A stretch of 64,000 nucleotides of DNA from Mixia osmundae IAM 14324 (Eukaryota; Basidiomycota; Mixiomycetes; Mixiales; Mixiaceae): the NCBI RefSeq assembly GCF_000708205.1, contig NW_014575561.1:173-64172 (forward strand), written 5' to 3'. Of this stretch, positions 33,091 through 44,508 are shown piece by piece. Each line of letters begins with the position of its first letter. Positions within the stretch are counted from its first letter, which is position 1. A program made the position numbers and the translations under genes. The notes beneath the pieces are model-generated. The model did no database searches. It saw only the letters and a program-made list of their open reading frames with translations, and had not been told where the DNA came from.

Positions 33091-35837
33091 TCAGATCGAC
33101 GCTAGCATGACCTTGAATGCGTCCATATCTACCCTGGATGTACATGCGTTAGCAAAGGCGTCGCGAGCATTGCCTGAGGCGCACCTCCTGGACAGCTTGA
33201 GAAAGCAATGTTCAGCCGGATGTGCGTTGTTGGTGATGCAGGTGCGGCACTGCGTATCAAGTCAACACAAGCACAGTATAGTACTCTCTGCATGGACGAA
33301 CAAGATCGTAGCCCTCGCGACAATTGAGGCAGCGATACCATTCGCCGACGATGGGCGACGACTGGCAGCCGTCGCATCTGACTTTGGTATGTAGGGTGGC
33401 ACGACTTTCGTCGATAGTGTTGCTATCGTACAACGAATCTGGCAAGAGAAGCTGTGCGAATGCGTGTCGAGGAGTGCGGATCATCAAGAAGACATGTGTG
33501 CGAGGATGATGTGTGATGGGCTCGCAGCGCGAGCAGAGGTCAAAGGAGCGTGCTTGTCTCGTCGATTCGCACATTGCACATCGATAGCGGACGCCTACGA
33601 TGTGTTCCTGGCATGCTTGACAGATCGCCCCATGTTTCTGAGAGAAGGCAGACAGAGGCAATTGGGCCAGGTTCATGGGCGCTGTGGGACTGGTCGGGTT
33701 GACGAGATAGACAGGCTGCGGCGGTGGGAAGCTCGGCCGATGGTCCGGCGGTCCGTAGGGCGGTCCGGGAGGACCAGGATGATCCCTCCAGTCATTGCGT
33801 GCCCAAGGAGGCGGCGGCCCATGATGATGGCCATGGTGATGAGAGTGGTGGTGACCGCGCCAGCCGCCACGTTTCCGCCATCCCACACCGCCACGGTGAG
33901 GATGATCAGATCCGTCGTCCGAGCCGCTATCGCCACTGCCCCTTCGCGGGGGCCTGATAGGATGCCAGAGGTCTCTGACACGAGAAGTGATCAGGCTGAG
34001 CAATTGGTCGTCTGTGATGGGAACATTGATCTTGAGCATGACATGGTCTGCATGATGATGGGGCCCGATGTCAGAGTGATCTGACTGAGCCTCGTGGATC
34101 TCGCATTGGCTGCACAGATCGACATCGCGACAGACCGCGCAATGATAGCGCGGACCGACGATCTGATCGAGACAGCGGTGGCAGATGGCATCAGAATGGA
34201 TGGTCGTCAGATTCGAGCTGTTCGAAAAGCCAGACTGTCCAGTTGTTGAGCGTGCGCGGTAGTTCGCGAGACGCTTCTGTACGAGTGAAGGCGCACGGGT
34301 TGCAGGAGGCGAGAACAGATAAGCAGGGAGAACTTCGAAGCAGTGCTGCGGATGAAAGTTGGGCGCTTTCGCAAAGCAATCGTAACAGAGAGCGAGCTTT
34401 GCACAGCTGAGACAGCGCCAACGGACGAGATTGGATGCTCCGCAGAGTGTGCATGCCAGCGCTTCTGACAATTCTTCTGCAGTACCAACGTCAGCGGGGA
34501 CGAACAGAAAGTAAGGGATGCCGCATACCCGTCTCGCTCCAGTAGCCATCTGGTGAGCAAGCGACTTCGCAAAAGGCAGCTGGAAAGGCTACCGTGCGAT
34601 GGTCGCGCCTAGAATGCTCGGGCCCCGCGTACTCGACGCAATGTGGACAAAGCTCATAACCGCAAGTTTCCTCCTCGTCATCCCTGGTCTCTGAAGAGGT
34701 GGAGGCTTGCTCATTGCCGGATAAAGTGTGTACGCTCCGCGCATCGTCGTTGTCGTCTGGTTCGGATAGCTCAGGGGTCTCTTTGATGTCTTCGTCAATG
34801 TCTCGAGCTGTAGAGGGCGACCAGAGATCGGGATCTTGCGCCGCGTGAGGTCGCAGTGGCCCGCAGATCTGACAGACGTAGCGGATTTCGTGCATCTGCG
34901 TTTTGCACTCTGCACATTTCAGGAGGTGTCCTGGCACTCGCCTTAAACTCGATCGTCGCTCGTTCCGCTGAAGATGACGAGTCGGGTCTGTCGAGGATTG
35001 AGCGGTAGCGACAGAAATGCTCCGGGAAACGCTTGTGCCCGCTAAGCTGGTGGCATCGTCAAGCTGACTGTCCGGAGCAGACACGACCGACGGTGGCTGT
35101 TGCGAGACATTATTCGCATGCCAAGAGCGATGGAACGCTTCACGGCCAGACCAACTACCGTCTCTGCGCGGATCAAAGGGCAGCTTGTCGATAGTATTGG
35201 GTGTTGCGGGCATTGGCGGTACTGCCTCATTGAGCCTGGCCGACACGGGAGAAAGGCCGTTGGTGACATGTAAAGGAGCAGGTGGCTTCAGCTCCCAGAG
35301 TTTGACGGAGCCTCGCGTGGCCGGTGTGCTGACGGAAATGGGAGACTGACTGAGGGATTCGCCATCCTCACTCTCACTCAAGCTAGGCGCATCGTCAGCT
35401 TCTTGTATCCAGGCGATGGAGAGTCTGAGCAAGAGCTTCTGCTTTGGATCTTTGTACGTCATAGCTCGAGCGTAGATCGAGTCGCTCTGGGTGACTATAC
35501 TTGGCGCGGCGTCGACATCGTCGCCTGCAAAGAAGTTGATAGCTTCCAGTAGGTCATCATCGTTTTCAACGGCAAGCTGATCGCCGTCATCGTCCTGAAA
35601 GGATATCCTGAGGGAGCCGGCGCAGCTATTGGTTGAGTAGCTGCCTTGACGGCTCGATGGCTCGTCTGGGCCATCGTACGGATCTCGAGTGGGCGAGTGT
35701 ACGTGGCCAGGCAGTCCGAACGATTGGGCCAGCCTCTCACTGAGCAAGTCATATGTGAATGAGTCTGTGTCCGGGAACGTGAGACGCCTGGTGTGGCCAG
35801 TAGCAGTCAGGACGGCCTTGACAGTCAACGGCGTCAT
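33091..35837 (-). CDS. PB1 domain and multiple ZZ zinc-finger protein
   Basis: Four exons (35837-34529, 34476-33302, 33249-33185, 33133-33091) give about 863 residues. The N-terminus is PB1-like (VKAVLTATGHTRRLTFPDT, then ISFQDDDGDQLAVENDDDLLEAI). At least four zinc-finger modules of ZZ type follow: CAECKTQMHEIRYVCQICG; CHRCLDQIVGPRYHCAVC with DLCSQCE and a His tail; CQACQEHIVGVRYRCAMC with DLCSRCE and HHPRTH; and CDGCQSSPIVGEWYRCLNC with DLCRTC created by splicing. A Gly/His-rich segment (GHHHSHHHGHHHG) separates fingers 2 and 3. PB1 plus ZZ is the layout of NBR1/p62-type autophagy receptors, but I see no FW domain or clear LIR, so only a general adaptor role is inferred. The ATG at 35837 directly precedes the PB1 domain. 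Confidence 0.85.
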
Positions 35838-36085
35838 GCTGTCCCGGTTCTGCTGGTCGGTATATCGAGGGCCACAGGTCGAGGATGGAGTCTCATCAGG
35901 CCCGTGGGGGTGGGTTGCTGAGCAGCATCGTAGCTCTGCGGGGTCTCGAGGTCTCAAGATCTCAAGATCTGCTGTGCCCTGGTGCCGGCCAGGTATGCGC
36001 AGTACGCAGTCGCGCCAAACCAGGCGCCAAGCTGCGCCAACCTCCCGCGCTCGCACCTCCCTCTGCACCCTCGTCGTAGCCGGCC

Positions 36086-36858
36086 ATGGAGCGTGACACG
36101 CCGGTCAGGATCGAGCTGGCAGTGTATGACCTGCTACCGGAGTCTCGACTTGCCTCGCTCGCCTTTGCAGCAGGCGTGGGCATATATCATTCGGCCATAC
36201 GGATACCCTCGATAGGACTCGAGTTTGCCTTTGGGGGCCATCCTCAACCAGGCACGAGTGGCCTGTTCGCTCTACCGATCGTGGCCAATGACCAAGCACC
36301 CCTACCAGGGTTGCGCTTTGTCAGATCGATACGTGAGGACTCGCATGTCGATGCAGACATCTTTGCCTGAAGCCTTGAGCAGATATGGGCGACGTGATTG
36401 CCGAACCGGTGCCATCAGAGGCGCAGAACAAGCGCTATATGCCGTACGACACCTCTTCCGGCAGTCGACAGCACCTCCTCCCATCGAGGTCGACAAGCCC
36501 GAATGACAAGCCAGACCACTCTACGCGTTCGAGATCGCTCGAGCGAGTGCTGCGCATCATCGACGGCTTCAAGCGAGACCAAGACTGGACAGGCACGAGC
36601 TACAACCTCATCACCGCTAATTGCAACCACGCATCAGACGAGCTCGCGTTCAGATTGACCGGCAGACACGCGCCAGGTTGGATCAATCGAGCTGCCTGGC
36701 TCGGCTTGCAGTTCCCCTGCCTTGTGCCCCAAGGCTGGGTCGAGCCACCGCCTGCACCAGACGACGTCATTGACAGTGTCCAGACGGGAGTTCAAGTGAC
36801 GCGCGAGCCAGAGGCCTTTGTAGCCTTGTCCTATGCGTCCCTTGCCGCGAAAGGCTAG
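36086..36858 (+). CDS. PPPDE (DeSI-type) cysteine peptidase
   Basis: Exons 36086-36332 and 36383-36858 (50-nt intron) give about 240 residues. The first exon has VGIYHSAIRI with the candidate catalytic His, then EFAFGGHPQPGTSGLF. The second has YNLITANCNHASDELAFRLTGR with the catalytic Cys, followed by PGWINRAAWLG. This is the PPPDE family, deSUMOylating or deubiquitinating cysteine peptidases. An insert of about 60 Ser/Arg-rich residues separates the two blocks. Divergent from the ZZ-finger gene with about 250 bp between starts. Confidence 0.9.
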
Positions 36859-36927
36859 CACCCTTTTTTGAGTCCTCTCCCGAGTTATTGTACAACAATT
36901 GTTGTTGCTAACTGCTTGTGCAATCGG

Positions 36928-38619
36928 TCAAAACGTCTTCTTGTGGACTACGAATCTCGAACGTCAGCTGGCCTTGGACTGGGATCTGGACGAGCTTACT
37001 GATCCCAGGATCCTCTTGATACTCATCGGCTGAGACCCACATCTTCTTGAAAGTGCTCAGGCCTGCCAGAATCGAACCACCGATCCAGGTTGAGTATTTC
37101 CGCTCAGGCGGCGCGAATATCTTGATCTTGATCTCCTTCATGGCCAGCTTCTTCACTTCTGCAAGCATTCGATCGCCGAACCCTGTGGAGCTCGACAATC
37201 AGCTGGAATGAGACAGGACTTGCAGGTCTCCACCTTTTGTGAGCGTCGAGCCGCCACTCAGGACGATATTCGAGAACAAAGTCTTGCGCAGATCGAGATC
37301 TGTCCTGTTGATCGAATCCACAATGATCTGATGTATGCCCGCATGCTCCTGCCCGACGAGCTCTGGGTTGAAAAGTATCTCGGGTGCTCTGAAGCGTTCG
37401 CTGCCGAGCTGTTGCGGCTCGCGTGAGCTTGCGCTTGCAGGCAATGCTCGCTCGACGAACCTTGACAATCTGACCGTCTGGTAATTGGTAGCTTTCCGAT
37501 CGGCCAGTCGAGATGGCTTCCTTCTCCTCCTTTTGCGGATTTAGGGCGATGTAGCAAGTTTTTTCCTTCAAGACTCGCACGACTTCGCGCTCCGCAGATG
37601 TATGTAGTTGATGTCCGCCTTTCCGGAGCAATAGCTGGAGGTACTCTGTCACATCTCTGCGCCGTTTCCGCATCTCAGCGCATGTGCGAGGCGTCAATGC
37701 AGTGGACGCACCTGCCGGCGATGTCGACACGCCGTATCGCATGGGGCATGCTAAAGCCTTCAAAGACGGGTACTGCGTGCGTCACGCCATCGCCCGAGTC
37801 CAAGACAATACCGGTCGTCCGCCCGGACGCATATCTGCTCGCGCTGAGCTCTGGGATCTGAAGACCGTGCATGACGACATACAGAGCAAGAACAGCTTGT
37901 ATCGATGTGAAGAGCGCGGGCACATTGAAGGTTTCGAAAAAGACTTGCGCCGCCACATCTCGGTTGCTTGCGGGATTGAGAGGAGCTTCGGTCAGCAAGA
38001 CAGGATGCTGGACAAGGTAAATCCCATGAACTCGGCGCATTGCTTGCATAGCGATGCCTGACCTCCTCTGAGAGCGTGCGCAGCTCTTCTGTGTAGATGT
38101 GATTCCATATTCGCTCCATGTCGTCCCAATCGGTCACAATGCCATGCTCGACTGGGTATTTGAGCTAGATGCCCATCAGCACGCAGTATTTGCAGAGTCA
38201 TCCGCGAGCACCTTGAGGAGACCTCTAAGCTCCTGTGCCCGCTTGCCGATGAAGATGTCGCCTTCGACGCTGCCTGCCATGACGCGCGTGTGCTTGGGTC
38301 GTCCGACACTGTCTCCCGAGGCATCAGCGCGAGAAGCGACCGAGATGACAAGCGAGCTTACTAGGCGGGAAAGAAGCATGCAGGATGATCTGAGCCTGCA
38401 AAGCCAGCCTTGACCGTGCCAGAGCCCTGAGATGCAAGTCATGTTCAGCTGGACGAACGCCTTTGACGAGCATGCGCGGACATTGTCGATGACGATGGGC
38501 TGGTTGACCAGAACGCTCTGCAGGCCCGTGATTAGCTCAGGGGAAGGACCAAGCCTCGTGAATAGCTGCGACTTGCCTCGATGTCACTGTCACACAAAAC
38601 GGGTTTGACAGGCGGGCAT
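36928..38619 (-). CDS. ARP1: Actin-related protein 1 (centractin)
   Basis: Eleven exons join in frame to about 381 residues: 38619-38596 (start tentative), 38517-38482, 38426-38362, 38308-38214, 38166-38063, 38007-37883, 37834-37712, 37656-37461, 37408-37234, 37182-37000, 36947-36928. The product reads [135 protein letters not shown] and a canonical end IIHKKTF. The [12 protein letters not shown] and [12 protein letters not shown] wording is ARP1 rather than conventional actin. ARP1 forms the short filament of dynactin. The first exon (MPACQTRF) is the least certain part. This is the most intron-dense gene in the window. Confidence 0.93.
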
Positions 38620-38717
38620 CAGCGCGGAGCTCGTTCGACGGGCAAGCAGCGTACGTTGGCATGTCCGCTAGCTGATCGCACCTCTAGTCTCGCTCTGTCT
38701 GTGACGATGGGCCTGTC

Positions 38718-40598
38718 ATGATGCTCCAATCCTGGCTTGCTCTGCGCAACATCGAGACACGCGCGCTAACTACGCGAGCAGCGAGCCCCGAGCGAGCACC
38801 TCCGCATCCCTGGGCTTCTGAGTCTGACTTCATGCTGATCAGCGAGGGCTTTCAGCAGCTTGCGCCGCTCGATACAGATGGCTATGCATCTGATCTAGCG
38901 CTTCAGGCACTCTTGCGTCGCTTGTTGCCCCCCGATATCCTACCCGCCGTCGACGGCGACTTGCAGCGATTCAGCCTCTATCTCGCTTCAGAGTCTCATC
39001 AGACGCTCAAGCGAGCAGCAGATGAGCCAGAGCCCCATGTTGTACAGTATGACAACTACGGCAGGCGTATCGATCGACTCGTCACAAGTGAAGGCTGGCG
39101 CGCAATCAAGGGCGTCGCCGCACAAGAGGGCCTCGTCTCCCTGGCATACAGACGAGAGCACGGCGAGCACTCGAGAATACACTCCTTTGCCAAAATCTAC
39201 CTCTTCGCACCCGAATCCAAGCTTGTCGGCTGCCCGTTGAGCATGACCGACGGTGCCGCGCGCGTACTGGAGCTCCAGGGCACGCCCGAGATGCGCGAGG
39301 AGGTCCTTCCTCGCTTGCTATCAAACGACTCTACGAAATCTTGGATGGCAGCACAGTGGATGACAGAGCGTGAGGGAGGCTCAGATGTCAATACGGCGAC
39401 AGAGACGACGGCGAGGGCCTCATCTTACTTTGCAGACGAGGAGGGTGCGCCCTTCCGGCTAGACGGCTTCAAGTGGTTCTCGTCCGCTACGGATGGCCAG
39501 GTAGCTCTTGCACTGGCTCGCACAGTCAGCGACGAACCAGCACAAAAGGGCAAGCTGAGCCTATTCCTCGTTCGAACTCGGCTAGAAGAGCACGATGAGC
39601 CAGAGAAGCGGAGGAACGGCATCAGGATACACCGAATGAAGCGCAAGATAGGCACAAAGGCGCTGCCGACGGCTGAGCTTGAACTCAAATGGACTCAGGG
39701 ACACCTTGTTGGCCGTCTCGGTCAAGGCGTCAAGACGATATCGCCTGTGCTCAATATCACTCGCTTGCATTCTGCTATAGGCTCGATCGGCTGTCTACAC
39801 AAATGTATTGACCTGGCCAAAGCGTTCGCTCGGGTCCGTATCATACGCGGCAAGCCCCTCGAGCAAAACGAGCTGCACACGCACATCCTCAGTCGGCTTG
39901 CTGTGACGCATCGCGCTCTGCTACACTTCAGCTTTGGCGTCGTTCAGATGCTTGGCCTATCCGAAGCAGCACCTGATATGTGCACAGAATTGCTCAACAG
40001 TAACCTCCGGTTACTCACGCCAGTAGTGAAAGCCTTCACTGCGGCGCGGGTCGTCTGGCTGATGGCAGAGGCCATGGAAAGCATGGGCGGACAGGGCTAC
40101 ATGGTCGAAACGGGCATCGGCGAGCTCATGGCGGATAATGTCGTGGAAAGAGTCTGGGAAGGCACCCAGGCCGTACTTGCGGACGATGTTATGCGTTTCA
40201 TACGCAAGGGCAATGGCGAAGCGCTCAGATTGTTCGGCACTTTCTGTGACAAGCACCTTGCCAGCGTGACCGACAATCTGCAGCTTCAAACTGCTACTAG
40301 CGCTGTCAGAGATGCAATGACTCGGCTTGAGCCGGCAGCACAGTCCACTGATTCACGCATCTTGCGGCACAATCTTCATCTTATCGGCCACATCGCATCG
40401 AGTATATTCCTGCTTCAGCATGCCGTCTGGTGCCATGCTGGCCAGGATGCCGATTGCATTGAGGCACGCGCGAGTGCGCAGCTCTGGATCGCAGAGGGTG
40501 GTTTGTACGAGACAGTGCGCGCAGTAGACGACATTCTGGCGAGTTCAACGTCGCCCGCTGATGAATACGGTCTTGTGTATGGCCGTGCGCGTCTATGA
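38718..40598 (+). CDS. AidB-like acyl-CoA dehydrogenase family protein
   Basis: A single exon of 626 residues from the ATG at 38718. It shows the acyl-CoA dehydrogenase fold: AAQEGLVSLAYRREHGE, CPLSMTDGAARVLEL, WMAAQWMTEREGGSDV (FAD/substrate loop), FKWFSSATDGQVALALART, IHRMKRKIGTKALPTAELEL, LNITRLHSAIGSIG and EAMESMGGQGYM. The TEREGGSDV and EAMGG-type blocks and the length above 600 residues match the AidB-like subgroup (related to E. coli AidB, linked to alkylation response) rather than short mitochondrial dehydrogenases. The true substrate is unknown. Its start is about 98 bp from ARP1 and its stop 5 bp from that of APC4. Confidence 0.88.
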   Translation: MMLQSWLALRNIETRALTTRAASPERAPPHPWASESDFMLISEGFQQLAPLDTDGYASDLALQALLRRLLPPDILPAVDGDLQRFSLYLASESHQTLKRAADEPEPHVVQYDNYGRRIDRLVTSEGWRAIKGVAAQEGLVSLAYRREHGEHSRIHSFAKIYLFAPESKLVGCPLSMTDGAARVLELQGTPEMREEVLPRLLSNDSTKSWMAAQWMTEREGGSDVNTATETTARASSYFADEEGAPFRLDGFKWFSSATDGQVALALARTVSDEPAQKGKLSLFLVRTRLEEHDEPEKRRNGIRIHRMKRKIGTKALPTAELELKWTQGHLVGRLGQGVKTISPVLNITRLHSAIGSIGCLHKCIDLAKAFARVRIIRGKPLEQNELHTHILSRLAVTHRALLHFSFGVVQMLGLSEAAPDMCTELLNSNLRLLTPVVKAFTAARVVWLMAEAMESMGGQGYMVETGIGELMADNVVERVWEGTQAVLADDVMRFIRKGNGEALRLFGTFCDKHLASVTDNLQLQTATSAVRDAMTRLEPAAQSTDSRILRHNLHLIGHIASSIFLLQHAVWCHAGQDADCIEARASAQLWIAEGGLYETVRAVDDILASSTSPADEYGLVYGRARL

Positions 40599-40603
40599 AT
40601 GCA

Positions 40604-43243
40604 TCAGTCATGGTTGTCAGACATGATCAGATCATCGTCTTCCTCGACTTCATCGTCAAAGCTGAGATCGAGAAGCTCAAGCGATCGACCGCGCTCGCAA
40701 AGTAAGCCAGCGACTTTTCGACCTGCTCGACCGTTGAGTGCGATATCCTCTGGCATCGAATCGAGCGATTGGTGACGAGGTGCTCTGCCATCGTTATCAT
40801 ACGAGAGCATACTGAGCATGTGTCGCAGCTTGCCATCTGCCGTCGCTCGTAAGCGTACTGTACTGATCCGAGACACATTCGAAGCCTACCGGTCATCGTC
40901 TCACTCAACATGATAAGGTCGCTAGCATCGAAGATGCGAAGCGCGAGGATCGACTGCAGTGGCGCATCGAAGTTGATCGACTTGGCATCTGAAGTTGTGA
41001 GCATGCCAAGGCCATCGTAGCACACGACCTCAACGACTGAAATGGATGTGTCAGTATAAAGCGCTGAAAGCGACAGTCAGCACCGTACCCTTATCCGATG
41101 CAGTGGCAATGACGAGATCCGACGAGGCCGTCTGCCCTCGCATCTCAGCAAGTCCGACGAATAAGCCATGTTGCTTACCACATGCTGGTCTTGAAGACGG
41201 ACTGCACGCGCGGATGATGTGGCCGCTGAGACAACTCTCAAGCTGCTTGTTGATTGCTGCATTCCGCGCTTCAGACAAGCGACGAGTGACGCCTCAAGAG
41301 AGTCGAGAGCAATTGCAAGCGGATAGATTGGCAATGCTTTTGCTTGCATTGGTGCGGATATTGTCCGCGATGTAAGCAGACCGCGGTATGCTTGCCGCAT
41401 TCGCTCGAGCTCTGCGGACGCGCGCGCTTTAGTGTTTGATGGGTCGATGTATTGGCTGAGCTCTTCCTCCTCCCCTGCCTTGACATCGTCGTTCAAGTAT
41501 CGCGCGAGCTCGTGATCGTGAGCTGACCCGCTGGTCTCGTCTGATTGCTTGCTGACGGTAGACAGCGTCGATCGGATGAAGCGCGACGCCTCAAGGGCGT
41601 CATGATTTGCCGATACGGAGGCTTCTGTCTCGGTAGCATCCTGCGCGAGCATCTGCATCTCTGGTGACGCCGTCAGCCATGTCAATATACGAGTATCCCA
41701 CGAGCGGAGCGAATCGCACCAAATCTCAGAAAGCTGAAAAAATGTAAGGTGCGCCGTTGCTCGATAAGACTCAGTTTGTGCACGCGGTATGCAGCGGTAA
41801 AGCAAAACAGAGCCATATTCCTGCACCTCTCGAGCTCTTCTTGGTGTAGCTGAAATTGGGTCCAATGTCTCCCACTACATTGGTCGTCAGCCAATCGTAC
41901 TGCTTGTGAAGTCATACTGGCCTAACAGAGCACGCCAATGCGTGGTCTACCCTCATGATGACTCGCTCCATCAGTGGCGCAACGATCTGCCGACTCGCCA
42001 GTAGCGTGCTTGCGATGGCGTCCTTGGCCTTGTGCTCCCACTTGTCCAGAAGCTGTCGGAACAATCAGCTGCACATCAGCAAATGCGAAAGAGCCTACAC
42101 GCTCGGTAAGCTTCGTGCCGAGATATTCGGTGACTGCCGGCGTGCACTTGCCAGTGGCGAGCAGCGTGTAGATCTGTGTACACGCAGAGTATTGCTCCGC
42201 TAGGGTGAGGTGAGCTCCATTGCCCGAAAGCGAAGGAATCGAGAGACTGACCAGATGTGTCGCTCTGCGACTCGCTAGCGATGCGTCCATTGAGCTGCGT
42301 CAGCCACTCATATCCGAGCTGGGTATGCTCCCTCCATCGATCCACTGCAGGCTGTATGGCCGATTTGGCCGTCCGCAGCCATTCTTGCACGTCTTCGCAG
42401 GTGCGCATGAGAGGTAGGATGCCATCGTAGGGCAGATCGAGCAAGATGCGGGAGATTGAGCCAGTCGAGGCTATGGTGACCAGCTCATTGGGCGTGGGGA
42501 GGTATTCAACACATCTTGATGTGACAGAGGATGGACCCGCTCTCAAAGCAACATTGCCGAGGCTGTGGCGGCCATCGAGCAGTAAGGTAGCTGTGATCGC
42601 ATCTGCGTGAGGAAGAGCTAGGATGGACACATCGCGCTCGGCTGGCTTGAAGAAACGAGATTGCTCCTGAGAGACCAGCGGCGCAAACGATACAGGTTCC
42701 TTGACGTTGTCGGTATGGCAAGCGGGCACAGGGAGGCGGTACAGTGATTCCTCAAAAGTTGACCACGCCAGACCGCGCTTGATATTGCTCGACTTACTCA
42801 GGCTGAACCATATGGGCAGCGCAGTCTGCTCGCTAGGGATCTCTCCTGTGTTCTCGATGGTGGTTATGCTCTGTATGGCGGCATCGTGTACGCTGAGTAG
42901 CTGCACCTTGACACTCTGGCGCGTCGTGACCACGTAGGCGAGCGTTCTGCCGTCGGGCGACCAGACAAGATCTGTGTGTATCCTCTCTGATGGGAGCTCG
43001 GGATCATGCCAGTCCCAGACCTTCCCTGAGCCGCGGTAGAGAGACACGACTTCGAGTGATCTGTCTTGTTCCTCGGATGCGCACATCAACGCGATGACGT
43101 CCATTGTCGGGCAGCACGAGTTTCTGGAGAGTCTGTAGCTTCCTTTGCCGACATTGCTCGAGCTCTGATTGTGATCAATCAGGCCTCGTAGAAGCGGCTG
43201 TGCGGCTTTGTGCTGACCTGCTTGGCTGATCGAGATTGGGCAT
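40604..43243 (-). CDS. APC4: Anaphase-promoting complex subunit 4
   Basis: A multi-exon gene. Exon 1 is probably 43243-43218, then 43132 onward. The N-terminus has the CPTMDVIALM block typical of APC4, followed by a propeller (HTDLVWSPDGRTLAYVV). The long helical domain is reached over two introns that restore TSAEQYSACTQIYTLL and TERLLDKWEHKAKDAIASTL, then EELERCRNMALF and FFQLSEIWCDSLRSWDTRI. The C-terminus is acidic and ends SFDDEVEEDDDLIMSDNHD. APC4 is a scaffold of the platform of the APC/C ubiquitin ligase. I did not resolve every junction between 41900 and 40900. Its 5' end lies about 145 bp from the divergent VPS37. Confidence 0.82.
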
Positions 43244-43387
43244 TGCTGAGAGCTGACAGGAAGCTCTTTGGCTCGCTCGAGCTGGCAGACGCAGCTTGCA
43301 AGACTGAGCCTGGATCAGGCAAGCGGATCCGCGCCAGCAAGGGGAAGCCGGCTTCGTCTGCGCCATCCTCGTCTGCGTCTGACGACA

Positions 43388-44218
43388 TGCACTACTACGG
43401 CCAAGCCGGCCAAGCTGCCAATCCCAGCGCGTCTCCGCGTCTCCGCGCCTTTGTCGACTGTCCCTGTCATCTAGTATCGCACCTGCCTGCGCCGGCTTGC
43501 GACCCGAGTAGCTCTCTCACAGGCCTGGCATGAATGTCTACGGTCCAACTCAGAGCCAAGACTTCATGCAAGAGTGCCAAGAGCGACTGTCAAGCTTATC
43601 GTCAGCTGCGCAGACTGCTGCATCTGCCGGAGCTGATCTGGCACAACCGAGCAGGCGAGACGATCTAGAAGCCTTACTAAGCGATCCCGAGTACTTTGAT
43701 GCTTTCTTTGGCACGCTGCCTTCGACCATAGCACTCTACGACGAGCATGACGCGCTCCTGCGGGCCAATGAGGAGTTGACAGGTGCGAGTGCACTCTGCT
43801 GCCGTCACGCAAGCTCACGACGGTCAACGGACAGCGCGGAATCTCGATTATCGGCCGAAGCTTGATACCCTGCGCTCAGAGACCGCCCTTGCCTTCCAAT
43901 CCGCCCTCGATAGCAAGGTGATATGGGCTACCGTAGAGAAAGACCAGGCAGAGGCATACAAAGTCGGAGCCATCGCTCGTGCCCAGAGCCAGACTGACTC
44001 GTCGAGCGCAGGGTTGCACGCCGCCTGCGCTGCTCAACAGGTTACGCGCAGCACTGAGCGAACAAGAACATCTAACAGAGCAGCTCGCCGCGCGCTTTCA
44101 AGATGGTCAGCTGGACGAAGCATCGTTCGCGATGCAGTACAAGGAGGCGAGGCGAATTTGGCACAAACGAGCGCTCTGCGCGTTCTACTGGAAGCATCGC
44201 GCGGGTCGCACTTCTTAG
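43388..44218 (+). CDS. VPS37: ESCRT-I subunit Vps37 (Mod(r) domain)
   Basis: Exons 43388 to about 43475, then 43554-43782, 43835-43962 and 44012-44218. The Mod(r) helix bundle reads DLEALLSDPEYFDAFFGTLP, LLRANEELTARNLDYRPKL across an intron, TLRSETALAFQSALDSK, and EAYKGCTPPALLNRLRAAL across the next, then LAARFQDGQLDEASFAMQYK and RIWHKRALCAFYW. Vps37 is a core ESCRT-I component in multivesicular-body sorting. The first junction is uncertain: the donor may be near 43455 or 43475 and the acceptor is taken at 43553. The GT-AG junctions after 43782 and 43962 are firm. Confidence 0.85.
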
Positions 44219-44508
44219 TCTCACGCGCGTGCAATTCTGCATGCGCAAGCTGTCGCTGCCTGCCAGAGCTTGGCGGTCCGGGATGCATGGAATCCCTTGT
44301 GGCCATACGTATCCAACACGATACGTCGCGCGCGACTAGACATTCGCAGTGTAGCGGTCCGGTGACCTCTATTACACCCGCTGCTGTGCTCTTAGCGCAA
44401 GGCCCGTGCCAGTGTGGGATGTAAAGATGCAATGGCCGATGCTCTAACATTTGGAGACTAGTGCTTACATAAGATGCCAAGACTTTTAGACGTGACCCTC
44501 ATGGTTCC

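Noticed and set aside
38309-38442. Open frame that reads through the ARP1 intron ([20 protein letters not shown])
   Set aside because: The actin-family sequence requires removal of 38309-38361 to make FFPAYVGRPKH, so the hydrophobic stretch is intronic, not a membrane helix.
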